A stretch of DNA of 64,000 bases from Gracilariopsis chorda (Eukaryota > Rhodophyta > Florideophyceae > Gracilariales > Gracilariaceae), in assembly GCA_003194525.1 (NCBI GenBank), contig NBIV01000255.1, positions 60,849-124,848 of the forward strand, in the 5' to 3' direction. The position numbers were made by a program, and so were the translations under genes. Below the pieces are notes generated by a model, which searched no databases, was not told where the DNA came from, and saw only the letters and a program-made list of their open reading frames with translations. Positions 33,331 to 45,303 of the stretch are shown in pieces. Position 1 is the stretch's first letter; every line of letters begins with the position of its first letter.

Positions 33331-35180
33331 GATGGATATAGGGCAGGGGATGTGGGCGATGCATCGGACAGGAGGAAAGAAGAGCGGGGGTTGAGATGGG
33401 GGGGGCAGGGGTGATGCGCGCAGTGGTTTTATGAGCGAAAGAGGGGGTGCGAAAGGAGCGGACAGCGGTGCAGCGCGTCGGATTGAGGACTACGTGGCGC
33501 GGTGCTGAAGGCAGAGGGAAGCGGATCAGCGAGAGCAATAGCGATATCTGCGACCGCGTGTGCATGCGCCGTGCCACGTGTATTGTTTTGCGACGTGCGT
33601 GGGCAAGAGAAACAGCCAATGGGGAAGAGCAGAGATGCGCTTCCCACGTTGAGGTTGCCGGTGGCGTCGTTTGCGCGACAAACCTCCACACGGACAAGGA
33701 CTCTACTCCAGTGCGTGTGACGCGTCGTGCGTGCTGCCATTCACTCGCCGAGCGCCGCCTAGCGTTTGCCTGCCCCAGAAATGCTCTTTGGTGAGCGTTC
33801 CCACTCTGCGCCTCTCGCGAGTCCGTCCCGGACGTGTTCTCATTGCGCGCTTGTGCTCAGTATCCGCCAAATGGAAGTCGCTCCCCGTCTTGTTTTAGTC
33901 GCTCCTCAAACCAAAAGCTCTCTCTATTTTTGTTTCTTGACAAACTGCCGGAAGACAATCATGTCTGCCTCCCAAATTGACTCAATCCCGTTTCCACTCG
34001 CATTCCTATGACACGGCCACAAAGCAACTTGCTTTGTATATGCCCCTCCGCACGTGCCTTCAATCGTGACCAGATTGGTGCTTCCATAGCACTTACTTTC
34101 TTTCCCGTGCCTTGAATTCACCAATCTACTCACGAAATAAAACCGTATTCATCACTTGTTCTCCGATGCCTATGATACACGTATCCAGAACATCGTACCT
34201 CACAGCACCCCGAAAACTCCATGGCTAGCTTGTCACTCAACATGTTCTGCTTTGATCTATACTCTTACACACTTGTCCATCGGAAAGGGACGAGACACAT
34301 CTGGTAGACATCATAAAACCTCCTAAACACCTTCGATCCGACTCCCACACGAACCATCTCGCAGAAGCAGAGTATTTTGGTAAGAAGATATATTGGTGAT
34401 CAGTGAACACCCACAAAGCGCCGGTCGCATTGCTGCCACATAAATTCTGGTCTCGATGATATCCCGCACACTACAGCCAACTCATCAAGGCTGCGAAGCG
34501 ATCCATGGGCACTGAGTGTCTTAAGGATACAATTCCACGCCACTCTTGAAGAGAGTACGTGCTATATACAGCCAGGTTCTTTTGTTATGTCTTGAAAGTG
34601 TCAGAGGTAATGGACAGGTGCTGATAACATCGTCTGTCGATTTCATATTCATATACATTTAGATTTAATCCATGCAGTAAAATAGTATAAAGAAGTATGT
34701 CTTCAACCATTGTGGTAGTGGAACCCAAACCAAAACTTTTGTGCGTTTGCACTCATTGTTCCTTCCGTACTTGGTCAAACTCGTAGAGTGACAACTCCCG
34801 TCTCGCCAGAGTTTTGGCGTAGGCTTTTTAAGCCTATCTACATCGTTGTTGCTGATAAATAGATTGGCATAGAAACTATCTTAACATGAGGGATCTACTA
34901 ATGCTTTTCAACCGATTTTCAGTGTTCAAGTGCTTTATCCATTACACGAGAAAGATATTGAATTGTACTAAAGCAGATCATACACGCCTTATTGGTAACG
35001 TTGCGCAACTAGGTAGAACACGAAACCACAGCTATCTTTCCTGACTCCATCAGGACCTTGAGCGTTGCGAGAATTTGCGAAGAACGTGCTAAGTTCCTAG
35101 CTTTTGAGAATATATCACGAGATGCTTCACGATATATCTAGGAACTCTTGAACAGATCTCTTGAACATGTAGTGAACTTG
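33331..35180. other. upstream region of LPMO-like gene and spacer
   Basis: GC-rich to about 33850, then AT-richer. CCCTATATCC lies just before the ATG, but no clear TATA box at the usual distance was seen. Overlapping short ORFs on both strands have no recognisable content. Confidence 0.45.
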
Positions 35181-35185
35181 AGGAG

Positions 35186-35270
35186 TGGCCGTGGTAGGAC
35201 TCGATCCCAGCTTCACGGTCTTCTGTAAGACGTACTCACGGTGGTTACCAGCTGAGCTGTAGCCGCTCAT
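35186..35270 (-). ncRNA. tRNA-like sequence with A and B boxes (SINE or tRNA pseudogene)
   Basis: On the minus strand, CAGCTCAGCTGG (35259-35248) matches the pol III A box and GGATCGAGTCC (35207-35197) the B box, about 40 bases apart. The anticodon arm (GTCT-TACAGA-AGAC) and acceptor stem do not form a standard cloverleaf, so a tRNA-derived SINE head or a decayed tRNA is more likely than a working tRNA. Confidence 0.5.
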
Positions 35271-35814
35271 GTGCTTGCCCAGGGCATATGGTTGGAGGTG
35301 TTGAAGTACTGATAGTGTCTTTAATCTGCAGCTCGCTGACACTGCAACAGGTCTCGTTGACAACGTCAAAGGACATACATCGTGTATTGTTCTACGTTTG
35401 ATTTGCCACAATTTTACAAGCCGTCGTATTCTCTTGTCATAATTTGTGCCCCAACTCTCAAGGTCTATACAGCAGAACAATTAAGGAATTTGTAATGCAC
35501 ATTAAGGTCAAAAAGAGGTCCCTATTTGACATACACATGAATGTATTGATAAAGAAGTTTGTTGGGTGCTGTTTTCTTCCAAGAAAGGTTCTTATTTAGC
35601 AGCTCTTGGAGAATGTAAAGGACTTCTAATTTTCAATTCAATTTTCGACAGCAGTTACAGAACTGACACGATTGAGAATACTCAGAATGAATACAACTGC
35701 TGTGAACATTCAAGAGCAGAATACTTATTATCCACTGCAAACATTCGCAATCACAAAAAGTAACTGTTGTTGTTTACCAAAAGCCACGTTAGTCGTCTCA
35801 TTCAGCAAGCTAAT

Positions 35815-35956
35815 CTCGCTGCAACAGTTCAATATTTAACGGGGCAGTTCAATTGTCTGATATTTGAACTGTGGGTCGAAAGAAATATCAGATATTTGAA
35901 CTGTAGGAAGAACGAAATATCAGATATACCCAAAATATTGAACAGTTGCAGTGAGA
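35815..35956. repeat. small foldback (MITE-like) element
   Basis: 24-bp inverted arms beginning TCTC(G/A)CTGCAAC(A/T)GTTC at 35815-35838 and 35933-35956 (two mismatches) enclose about 94 bp with repeated GATATTTGAACTGT blocks in both orientations. No target duplication is evident. Confidence 0.65.
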
Positions 35957-36037
35957 AAGGCCCGTTATGTTGCAAACATCTCGTTCAAATTGCAGGGCAC
36001 TGCAGGTCAAGTTGGACCCTCGCCTTTGGCTCGGGAC

Positions 36038-36080
36038 CTAGTGTCTATCAGACCGGTGCGCTGACCTCATATGAGATCAG
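36038..36080 (+). repeat. TIR at the 3' end of piggyBac B
   Basis: CTAGTGTCTATCAGACCGG followed by the near-palindrome GACCTCATATGAGATC. Confidence 0.8.
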
Positions 36081-37755
36081 CGGAACGGCACGCAAAATGA
36101 AAATAAATTGAAATCTGATCCGCATGGCCCCACATTCCAAATTCCGAACTTGAAACATGGCCAACCGGGTTGTCTTTAAACTACAATTACTTTTAGAAGA
36201 CGACCACTGAGCCATAACAGCAGGTCAGTGGTCGTCAGGTCACATGCGAGCAACAAAACATCAGTTCTAACCTCGCTGAGTTTACTTAGACTTCACAACT
36301 TCTTCGGGAACTCGACTAATTCTAAATATATTAAAACTCTCAGAACGTTTATAAAACCCATATGAACAGCAGAAAGGATACGGTGACATCTGTTAAAGAA
36401 GCACTTTTATCATAGAGGTTAAATAATCTAGCAATTATAAGTAACGCAGATTGAATTAATAGGGGGCTAGAAGTAAAATGAACTTATTGTAAAATGTTGC
36501 ATTCAAACATAGATTTTTAATTAAGGTTTTGGACATCTCCATCAGCTTCTTAACTTCATTATATCGTGACACTCTTCAATTTTTTTCATAAAACAATCTC
36601 TATCAGTACGAGTTTGACATAAAAACACTTCTTTTTCCTTTCTAATATAGTAAACAGAACATAAAAACTTGGAATTTGTATTACCTTTGCAGAAATTGCA
36701 TCGTCTTTGATGTAAAACTTTTGTAAACTTGCCATCCTTGTTTTTTCTCCTTCAATTCTCTGTATTAAATGCAAGCCAGTACCTGCAAACATTGGCTTCT
36801 CATGAACATTTTCACATTCTTGCTCATCTCTACTCATTAGACCTGTGGTATCCCATGGATTCTCAAATAGTTCATCAGCCAATTCACAATAGAATTGGTG
36901 CGGACTTTTCACGTTTCTGGTTCCATTTGCGGCTTTGTACAACTTACACGCGTATACAATACAAATCGATAAAAGAGAGCAATTCACTCAAAATGACCAC
37001 TCTTTCACTTCAATTTTCTTCTCCAGATTCAGATCGTCTTGTCTGCATCTGTTATGGCGATCGACCATTGAACAGTTTTTGTAGTACTTTTCACAGACTT
37101 CGGGAATTGCGACCTCCAATTCCACTTTCTTAGAAATATTTCTCTCCCGTCTCCACCTTTCCCGAATAATAGGAGACCCAGGATTAAGCGTGCCAGAGGT
37201 TGATACGAAATACCTTCTTTCTCTATCCCTCCACATTATAGCCATTATATCATTATTGATAATGCTTCCTTTTGATAGCATAGATACAAAATCTCCCCTG
37301 TCCGATAGAGTAGTTCGGAGAGATGTGTCATGGGATACTCACAAGTAGCATTTTCGACAACTCCAGTAAAACTTAAACCTTTCTCCAGTAATGCTTTCGC
37401 GGTACTGACAGACGCAAAACAGGAATCTGCACATACCAAACTTTCTGATCCAAACCATTGTTGCACTAAGCGAAGTAAGACTGCCGTTACATGGGCGTTA
37501 TCAGAATCAAAAACTTGTTCCGGAATATTTGCACCCATATTAAGCTCAATGTTCAGCATTTTGCCACTTCGTGCAGACCATACTGCCTTCATTCCAAGAC
37601 CATTTTCCGGCTTTCTATCTAATGTTGTGTGGAAACCCGACATCAATCCAATTACAGCCTAATCCGTACCATCGTGACATTCCTTCGTCAACGCATAAGG
37701 CATGTGATGGTGTGACAAAAGACAGACGATGGTCATTGATTGCCTTCACAAAATC

Positions 37756-38570
37756 TGTGAAGTGCAACGCCCTCAGGGAGGGATTCCTGGTACTTGATCG
37801 TTTTCCCGATATTATCGGTTGTGTTGTGTGTATATGAACTACGCCCCACAATGGTGGGTATGGACACGTGGGACACGGTTTTGGGTCAATTGGCGGTTGG
37901 CCACAGTAGTGATTGTTGCCAGGAAATGTGGAGTATTTTAGATGATTTTATTTATTATTTTCACACCCATTTCTTGGAAGCTAGTACTTAGTGCGACGGC
38001 GCACTGCCGTCACACCAGTAAATCTTCCCCAAAAAGGGACCCGAACCTGGGGAATTGGCTCTAGTTGTTACCGCTTGCGCGAGTGCTCTACTCCTCCTTG
38101 GAGGGAAACGCCGTAAACCACGGGACATCTAACCCCCTTGCACATCTAAAGAAGCCCATCCTTGGGAGTATAATTGTTCCAATCACATTGGTGTTTCGCC
38201 CTGTATAGGGGGTCCTGTCCACCGGCATTGCCGTATTTGTTCGTCGCTCTCGCGACTCACCCTCGCCCACTCTTCCTCCTTTCCCCCTTTCAGGGTAGTA
38301 CATCTCGGTACCCGCGGCCCTCCTGTGTGCACCCGCTCACACTTCCCCACTCACGTGGAAACATACCTCTACTGAGGATCACACCCCGCTCACGCGGATA
38401 CCGATTCTTCGCCTTCACCTCCCTGCGCAAGTCGCGACAGGTGTCCCTGGTCTTACAAACCGGCTTCGCCGTGACACCTCTGGGAGGGCTCTACCCAAGT
38501 GGGTTCACTTCGTGAGAAGATGATCCCGAACGTCTTTCGGTGTTTTTCCCCTTTGGGGCATTGCACCACA
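37756..38570. mobile_element. 815-bp insertion in piggyBac B with TIRs and 3-bp duplication
   Basis: Comparison with copy A shows extra DNA between TGTGAAGTGCAACGCC at 37756 and its inverted partner, GGCATTGCACCACA at 38570. ATC occurs on both sides (37753-37755, 38571-38573), and removing the insert with one ATC gives copy A's sequence with a single substitution. It has no recognisable ORF. The ends do not match a superfamily I know; it is non-autonomous. Confidence 0.8.
38020..38098 (-). ncRNA. tRNA-like pol III boxes within the 815-bp insertion
   Basis: On the minus strand TAGAGCACTCG (near 38090) resembles an A box and GGTTCGGGTCC (38047-38037) a B box. A cloverleaf does not close, so it is at most tRNA-derived. 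Confidence 0.4.
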
Positions 38571-39628
38571 ATCTGCGACGAAGGACCAACGCGCGATTCC
38601 CTGCTCTTCAGTCACACCATTTTCGCTGAAGCATATTGAACTTCTAAGCATTTCAAATCTGTTCCGTGACATCGCAAGACCAATATTTGGCTGAGGAATA
38701 AACTTAGAAAAAGGCTCGAGGCTCCAAAGATCCCGTCTGTTAGAGAACTCAATGCGAGTCATGAGGATAAGAATTCCAAAGAACTTGAGCAATTCTCCCC
38801 CTGAAGTCCTCCGAACGTCTTTGCTTTCTAACCGAACATTTGTTCTGTTCACTATGAACTGCAAATGCTGCATAGGGAACATCCAAAGAAAGAAATCTAA
38901 TGCACTCATGTTTGGAGGAACGTGACGCGGTGAGATAAAATCTCCAGCTGGGCCAACCACTTTCCACTGATGCATTTACATACAACCACTCAGAGGACTC
39001 AACGTCGTACAGGTTTCCCAAACACGACCATGAATCAAAGTTGATTGGATAGGTGTATTTTCGCTTAATGAACTTGTTTGCAGCTGCAAAACTTGCATCT
39101 AAGATGGTGTCACAAGAGCATCTTCCTCAATATTTTGCGTATGATTGGGTTCAACCTCGGTAATAGGCTCTTCTACAGCAATAACGGCTTCGTCAACAAC
39201 GGTACTTAGTTTGACACTAGATAGAGGTAGAGTTACTCCTTTTTCTCGGTTCGGTACACTAAACGTCACACTCAGAAAAGTGAGATTTCGATTGTTGACC
39301 TTTCGAATGTGAACATTGAGGACAGAACCTTGTACCGTTGTTGACTTCCATAGAGATCCATAGTAACGTTTGCATTCAGCGTCATTTTTAACGAGACGAG
39401 CACGGCTGTTGACAGTTGTTCCAACAGTTCTGCGAATATCTGTGGACAGGGCCATTGTGTACGAGTGTTGTTGATGATAGTGCTTGATGTGACAGCTACG
39501 ACTGTTGGTGATGTGTTGTGGACATGGTTCAGCGCTGCTGGCGTAGAAGACATGATGAGAAGATCAAAGCGAAAAAGTTTTTGGAAAAGTTTTAAGGTTT
39601 TGATAAAGTTCTAGAGCAGTTAAAATTG

Positions 39629-39663
39629 ACCTCATATGAGGTCGCTGGTCAGATAGACACTAG
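39629..39663 (-). repeat. TIR at the 5' end of piggyBac B
   Basis: GACCTCATATGAGGTC palindrome then GGTCAGATAGACACTAG, ending at CTAG 39660-39663. Confidence 0.8.
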
Positions 39664-41070
39664 TATGCTCGTCCCGTGCCCCGCGATTTGAATACATATC
39701 AAAAACGTAAGGCTGTACACAAAACAAACGAACGCAAGTATCTGTAAATTTTGGCTAAGGTAAAACTGAACGGAGTGAAATAATCGGCAAGATCTTCATT
39801 TTCGCGGGACAGAGCGTGATTTCAAATACACATAACAAAATAGAAGTACTACAAGCTAGAATTTCTGTTTGTTGCCAATACACTACGTTGGCGTGACGCA
39901 CAAGCTAGGAATACGTCACAGCGCAATCTTCCTTAGCTTGAAGCCCTATTTGAGGAGCAATATAAATAAAGAGCCACGCACTGGCCTGCTACTTCTTTAA
40001 AGACACAGAATCAGACCGGAAACCCATCTTTTATCCTCATCATACACCCGAAACCTCCCTTTGTATTACAATTCGTAGCAATAGCTTTGGTGCCTCACTG
40101 CTGGGACTAATTTATCGCAAATACGCTGCTCTTTTTTCATGCTGCTGACCTGTGAGTCGAACTTGGTCGACGGGCTGCCACTTTAACTGCAAAGTCAGTA
40201 TCCGGCTCTTCTCAACGCTCATGCTTTCAACCTCCGCCAAAGACGCGGAAGTTAACGGCTTACGCCCACGTGTCATCAGTAGTGACCTTACTTCTTCTGA
40301 GTTTCCAGCCGGAACCTTTAGCAACTAACAAGACCATGAGGATGGCTTCAATAGACAGCAGGTTGATGGTAAAATGATGAAGGTGTTGATATTATTTTGT
40401 GATAGACGTTGTTGTTGTTGTGGTGTTTTGCACCCCAGTACTTTCATACTATTTTAACCATTTCAAAATCCATTCATCACCAACCACTCACCAAATAGGT
40501 ACATTGGCAATTCTAACGGTCTACTCTACACTTGATATCAAACCATATCGCTTGAAGGACCGCGCCAACAATGTTTAGCAGTTAGGTAAGATTAAGGGTA
40601 ACATTAAGCATCCTTGGTTTGCCTGCTCTTTGGCACAACGCCTGAAGCAAACGCGCGAATGTGCAGATTTATCGATTATCGATGGTACAAAGTCGCAATG
40701 CTTGTATCCCATGGCATCCCAATCTTTCATACACCATGCTATTTAACGGGTGACCCAGACTGATTCTGAAATATATTTTGTTTACGCCCGACCTCTTTGA
40801 ACGACTGCTGGAAAGTTTCCAATCGAGTGTATCATTTTAACTCTATCCCACGCCGTGTTTGAAAGCGAATGTGTCAAATATGAAACCGAAAGTTGTACTG
40901 AATGCAACCTGTGGACCTGCACGGAGCAGCTGCAAGGTGCGGGACTGGGCGAACGGTTTCGTGTGACGAGTCGAGACGGAAAATATGGGTACCGCGTTCG
41001 AATGAGTATAAAACGCGAATGCTTGCACACATCAGTTGAGTCCAGAACCAAGCCTTTACGTACTCGAAGG
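39664..41070. other. spacer, no gene recognised
   Basis: Between piggyBac B and the unknown ORF. Short ORFs only (for example 40112-40324 on the minus strand), none with recognisable motifs. It may contain the 3' end of whatever element carries the unknown ORF. Confidence 0.4.
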
Positions 41071-42925
41071 TCACCTCACGGTACAAACTGTTACGCCTGC
41101 CGAACGGTAAACACCAACGAGCTGCTCATAGGCTCGAGTTACGGCCAAAGGTATCGCAGGTGGTGGGGGCGGCACTGGCGCAGTGACCGCCAAAGAACAG
41201 TGCGGATTAGTAACGGTGGCTGTTGGACCAATGGGCGACTCAGGAAGCTCGATCACGGAGTGCTCTGAAGGTGGCTCGCGATAGGAAGCAGGGCCAGGCA
41301 CTGTTTGCAGGCCATCCGAAGTAGGCTGCAGGCAAGCAGCATCAAACCCAATGGCCCGCGGATAATAGTCCGGGATGGTCCCATGCGGTACATTGACTGG
41401 AGTATCCAATAACGGCGTTGCCTCACAGGCCTTGCCATCTTCGCAACTCAAAGGATGCACCGGAATCGGCCATAACTCATCTGCGTCGTAGTCGTACCAC
41501 AGTTATTCAGGGGTCTTTGCCCAATTGACCTGCAGGACATTATCTAAAAGCTCCACCATCTGCTCGGCGCTATACATGGTCCCGCAAACTATGTTCTGCA
41601 CCCCTATCTCGCGAATGAACGCGATTACGCAGGGAGGCAGGGGCACCAATCGGCCCTCATGACTCGGAATGATTTCCTCATTCCAAATACGATGGTCGGC
41701 CTCACGGACATTCGCATGCACGCCGGTACTGGCCATATCCAAGAAGGCTATGACGCAGAATACCGCCCATTCCACAAAGAAGACCTGCCAGGTAAGCCAA
41801 GGGAGTGGCTGACTGAAATCGCCCTGAGGTTGGATGTTGTGGAAAGCCACAGTGGACGGAGTAAGGACCATGAGGAGATTAGACACATGCCAAATGGACG
41901 TCTCAGGGCTCACAGTGACCGGGGGGATGGGAAGACAGACGTTGGCCGTACAAGACGGCGGCATGTCGTGGAATTCGATCTTATTTCAGCAGGAGATGTA
42001 CTTCAAATTCGTCCAGATACGGCCGTCGGGTTCGATCATGTTATTCCAAAAGGACCTGTTGGCAATCCAGTACAGCCGATAATAAGGTGGTTTGTAGCAC
42101 ATCAGTCCAAAAAGGTTATGTTCGCTGGGTGGGAACGAAGACCGAGGGTCACCGTGTAAGAGATATAGGTCCGCAAGGAGCCGGTTAACCTTCCATTGGT
42201 AATCTTTTTCTTCGTCGCATCGGACGTACGGCATGTCTGGTCGGACCAAGGCAGGGGTATGCGCCACCGCTCGGACGTCCGTGGGAAGCTGTAACCAACG
42301 ATTGTACCAAAAGGTCTCTCGCGCGTTCTTCTTCTCACGAACGTAATTCGGGATTGCCGCGAATCTACGGGCGTCCAAAATATTGGTCCTGGTAGCTAAT
42401 AAATTCCTTAACCGAACTGGGCAAAGGGGCACTCTTTATGGCCATCGTATTGCGTCCCAGGGTATGGTCGTACCTCTCCCCAGGATGGGCGTACGCGCTA
42501 CTGGCGGGGACTAAAGTATTGGAGAGGATTCCACAGTGATGGGCGACCACGGGATGCGTTCAATGTCATCGCACAGCGGGCAGGGGCCCCAAGGGGTTAA
42601 GTACGAATCTGTTCCAAAGGACATTCGGATCGGAGCAATCGCCAAACGAAATGGCCAACGGTCGTAATGAGAGTAGTCCGGTCACAATATAAAGAGGAGA
42701 CAAACGGACGCCGCGCACAATTGACGTGGGGCTAGAAGGGACGACCCAAAGGAAGCAGAGCAAACGAAGTGGTTGCGGGCACGCAGTAGCTACACCCCAG
42801 CCGTAGATAATGGCGCCCAATAGATCCACATGTGATGCACTCATCCCCGTGGCCACTGGCATTTGACACGGAATAGAAACGCGGGCACTACCAATGGGCG
42901 ATCCATATCCTTTCCGAGCCCTCAC
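41071..42925 (-). pseudogene. unrecognised element ORF, copy X
   Basis: A minus-strand coding region of about 615 codons: one frame from 42925 to about 42365 (with stops near 42566), then a second frame from 42432 to 41071 with stops near 41986 and 41503. The upstream part is hydrophobic (LLGAIIYGWGVATA, LYIVTGLLSL). The middle has ARETFWYNRWLQLPTDVRAV, YRLYWIANRSFWNN and LPWLTWQVFFVEWAVFCVIAF. The end is Pro-rich. Copy Y at 43627-48414 matches from the WNNMIEPDGR part onward, so this is a repeated, once-coding sequence. I do not recognise the family; it could be the first ORF of a retrotransposon, since a gypsy lineage lies nearby, or a membrane protein gene. Confidence 0.55.
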
Positions 42926-43095
42926 AAAGGGCTAGTAGGGGGGAAGCTAAACGAGTCAATCGACCATTGGGATCGCAACAAGCGCTAGTGCAGCTATCCT
43001 ACCGGTCGTTAAACTGAAATACACGGAAATGGGCGTCAGAGAGAAGTGGGACGACGATGAATTCTGCCGAGGCGGCGGAAACTAAGGGGGGAGTA
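42926..43095. other. short spacer ending in a polypurine-like tract
   Basis: TAAGGGGGGAGTA (43083-43095) directly precedes the LTR-like sequence and resembles GAAGGGGGAGTA at the 3' end of G2. Confidence 0.45.
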
Positions 43096-43626
43096 TGTAG
43101 TACAATAGCCCTAAGGTCAGACGGCTGGCAAGATGGAGTGCCCAAGAGGTGGAGGAAGGATCAGAACACCACTGGATCGTGTCCATATTAGCCACGTGGG
43201 TCGGAGATAATTGTGATCTGAGGTGTGACCTTTGCTGGACCTGGCACTGCAGCACAGTGCACGTTAGAATAGTGTAGTACTTAATTTAATTTTGTGGTGG
43301 TAGTTACCGGTGGTCTAGAGCGCCTCGCCGACTATATTAGTTTGTTCGAGTGCCGCCGGCCACTGAGGAGTAAAGGAAAGCACCACCTCCATCCTCTAGT
43401 CGCACCAACGCTTCCAGTGGACACGGGCTTCCAAGCCATCGTTACGGGTGCGCCCGGCCTGTAGTGACCTCAGATAACGCCCGTCCATTGCGCCTGCACG
43501 TTAGAAGGTGCCAATGACACAACTAGACGCCAGTGGACTGTCACCCTAGTGGCTGGTACTCTGCCGCCGCTACCCCTAGTAGGTGCTACTTCCCCACTTG
43601 TTCTTTGGAACTAGAATTGTACTACA
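43096..43626 (+). repeat. probable LTR (solo or 3')
   Basis: 531 bp bounded by perfect 8-bp inverted ends TGTAGTAC ... GTACTACA, with a polypurine-like tract on its left. No second copy was found in the window, and the five flanking bases (GAGTA, TGAAG) do not match, so it is not a simple solo LTR. It lies exactly at the left edge of copy Y, which suggests that a recombination or insertion truncated Y here. Confidence 0.5.
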
Positions 43627-43959
43627 TGAAGGACCATCCCTATTAAAATGATTTCGCCGAACCTGAAAGTCGTATGCGCACCAACGTCGGGTACCTATTC
43701 AGCTGGCGCCAGGTGGAGTTCCACGATATGGAAGCTGCCAATCGGAACGGATTGTACCTTAGGTTGCCATTCTTCCAAGACACTGAGAGCATCCCCACCG
43801 TGTCATCCCAAAGACCAAAAATTACTGTGTTCCCGTTGGCCAGACCAAAATACGTTTTTGGGCTCATTCCCAAAACGAGATCGTCCCCACTGGGACTCAC
43901 TCCGTAGTTTTAACCAGACTGTTCTGCCCTCCGTCACCGGCTCCAGTCTCACTTCCCCA

Positions 43960-45303
43960 ATGTCCTCTCCTCCACATTCCGATACCAGCTCGAGCCACGA
44001 TTCGGAGCTCGAAACATACGTCACCGCTGTCGTCGTTGCCTGCGCAACAACAATGATGGCAGCATTGTCCCAAATGCAGGCGAAACGAGGCGGTTCTCGC
44101 AAGGGCAAGAAAGCCTACAGAGATATCCAACGCTCTCAGGCCGCACTTAGAATCGACAACGACTACTTTTGTCGTTATTCTGCTGATGTACCAATTTTCT
44201 CTGAAGCCGAGTTTGGGCGCCGATACCGAATGCCCAGAGAAGTATATGAAATGTTGCTTGCTGGTGTTTGTGCTGTCGACCCCTACTTCATACAGAAACC
44301 AGATGCGTTTTTACGCGATGGGGCCTCAACAGACCAAAAGCTAAGTGCAGGCTTACGCCAGCTTTGCTTCGGTGTTTCTGCAGATGCCGTTGTTGACTAC
44401 GTTCGAATGGCCGAAAGCACAAACATGGAGTGTCTGAAGCGATTTGTATACGCTGTTTTCGACGCGTTTGAAGGACCATGGCTACGGTACCCGAACGAGG
44501 AAGACATCGCTAGGATTGAGGACAGCTACAGTAGTTTAGGGTTTCCAGGCTGCTTGGGTTGTGTTGATTGTGCGTCTTGGGAGTAGGCCAAGTGCCCCGT
44601 GGCGTTGCAAGGGCAGTACAAAGGACGCAATAGTAAGGCCGTCTGTCGAATGGAAGTTGTCTGTGATGATCGTTTGCATATATGGCATGTCATGTTTGGG
44701 ACTCCAGGGGCAAAGAACGACCTGTCAATCATGGAGCAAAGCACCCTGTTTAATACAGTACTAGGAGGCAAGTGGCCTCCAATCCGGCCGACAACCTGTA
44801 TATCTGGATTAAACGTAAACTGGTTTTACTACTTAGCCGACGGGATATATCCGGACTTTCGTATATTCATGAAGCCACTCTCCAATCCGCGGACAAAGAA
44901 GGAGAAGATGTACTGCCAGCATCAATAGGCTGCGCTAAAAGCCGTTGAGCGCGTGTTCGGTGTACTACCCAGCCGTTTTCAGATACTTTACAGGCCGGCA
45001 CGGCTGTGGCACAAAAAGGATCTGAACATGGTGGTAAAGGCATGTTGCGTGATTAACAATATGATCTGCGATTCTCGAAAGGAAAGCTACACCGGGACCA
45101 CAAACGTGGCGTGTACTGATGAAGAGCTGGAGCAGATGCGCTCAGTGGATTTCGAGAAAGTGAAGCGCCCAGCATCAACATACGAACAAGCTTTACTGTG
45201 GCGGGAGTACCTCGATCCCATCGAGGACCCGGAGGCTCATCGCTTACTACAGACAGCACTGAGCAGCCATATATGGAACATAAAGGGGGATTTTGTAGAG
45301 TAA
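43960..45303 (+). pseudogene. Harbinger transposase, Plant_tran type (two stops)
   Basis: One frame from ATG 43960 (preceding frame-open sequence is subterminal DNA) to the stop at 45301-45303, 447 residues, broken by TAG 44584-44586 and TAG 44926-44928. Motifs of the PF04827 family: helical N-terminus (FGRRYRMPREVYEMLL), LRQLCFGVSADA, first Asp in LGCVDCASWE, CRMEVVCDDRLHIWH, GAKNDLSIM with the second acidic site, WFYYLADGIYPD, KAVERVFGVL with the third, and VVKACCVINNMI. It catalyses excision and insertion of the element. The first TAG replaces the Trp usually found after CVDC-A-x-WE, consistent with a single TGG-to-TAG change. Confidence 0.88.

Larger units (their letters stand above)
36586..39455 (-). 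pseudogene. piggyBac transposase, copy B (broken, interrupted)
   Basis: It starts at ATG 39455, matching copy A. The N-terminal part runs 39455-38505, the catalytic part 37851-36988 and the C-terminal part 36987-36586. Motifs correspond to copy A (FSNRRDLWS, CVDEGMSRWYG, VCADSCFAS, NCSMVDRHNRCRQDD). Breaks include a stop just upstream of 38975, the 815-bp insertion at 37756, a frame change near 37300, and the TGA after KEWSF that copy A also has. Downstream of that TGA the frame continues with ACKLYKAANGTRNVK, the expected piggyBac sequence. Where copy A has two further nonsense codons, copy B keeps Glu and Trp, so the copies decayed separately after sharing the TGA. Confidence 0.85.
36038..39663 (-). 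mobile_element. piggyBac element, copy B (interrupted)
   Basis: The same element as copy A in opposite orientation: CTAGTGTCTATC at 36038 and GATAGACACTAG ending 39663, each with the inner GACCTCATATGAGGTC-type palindrome. It is longer than copy A mainly because of an 815-bp insertion at 37756-38570. Immediate flanks (GGGAC left, TATGC right) differ from those of copy A. Confidence 0.85.

Noticed and set aside
33447..33794. Overlapping ORFs upstream of the LPMO-like gene
   Set aside because: GC-rich sequence gives open frames on both strands at once; no motif or consistent start.
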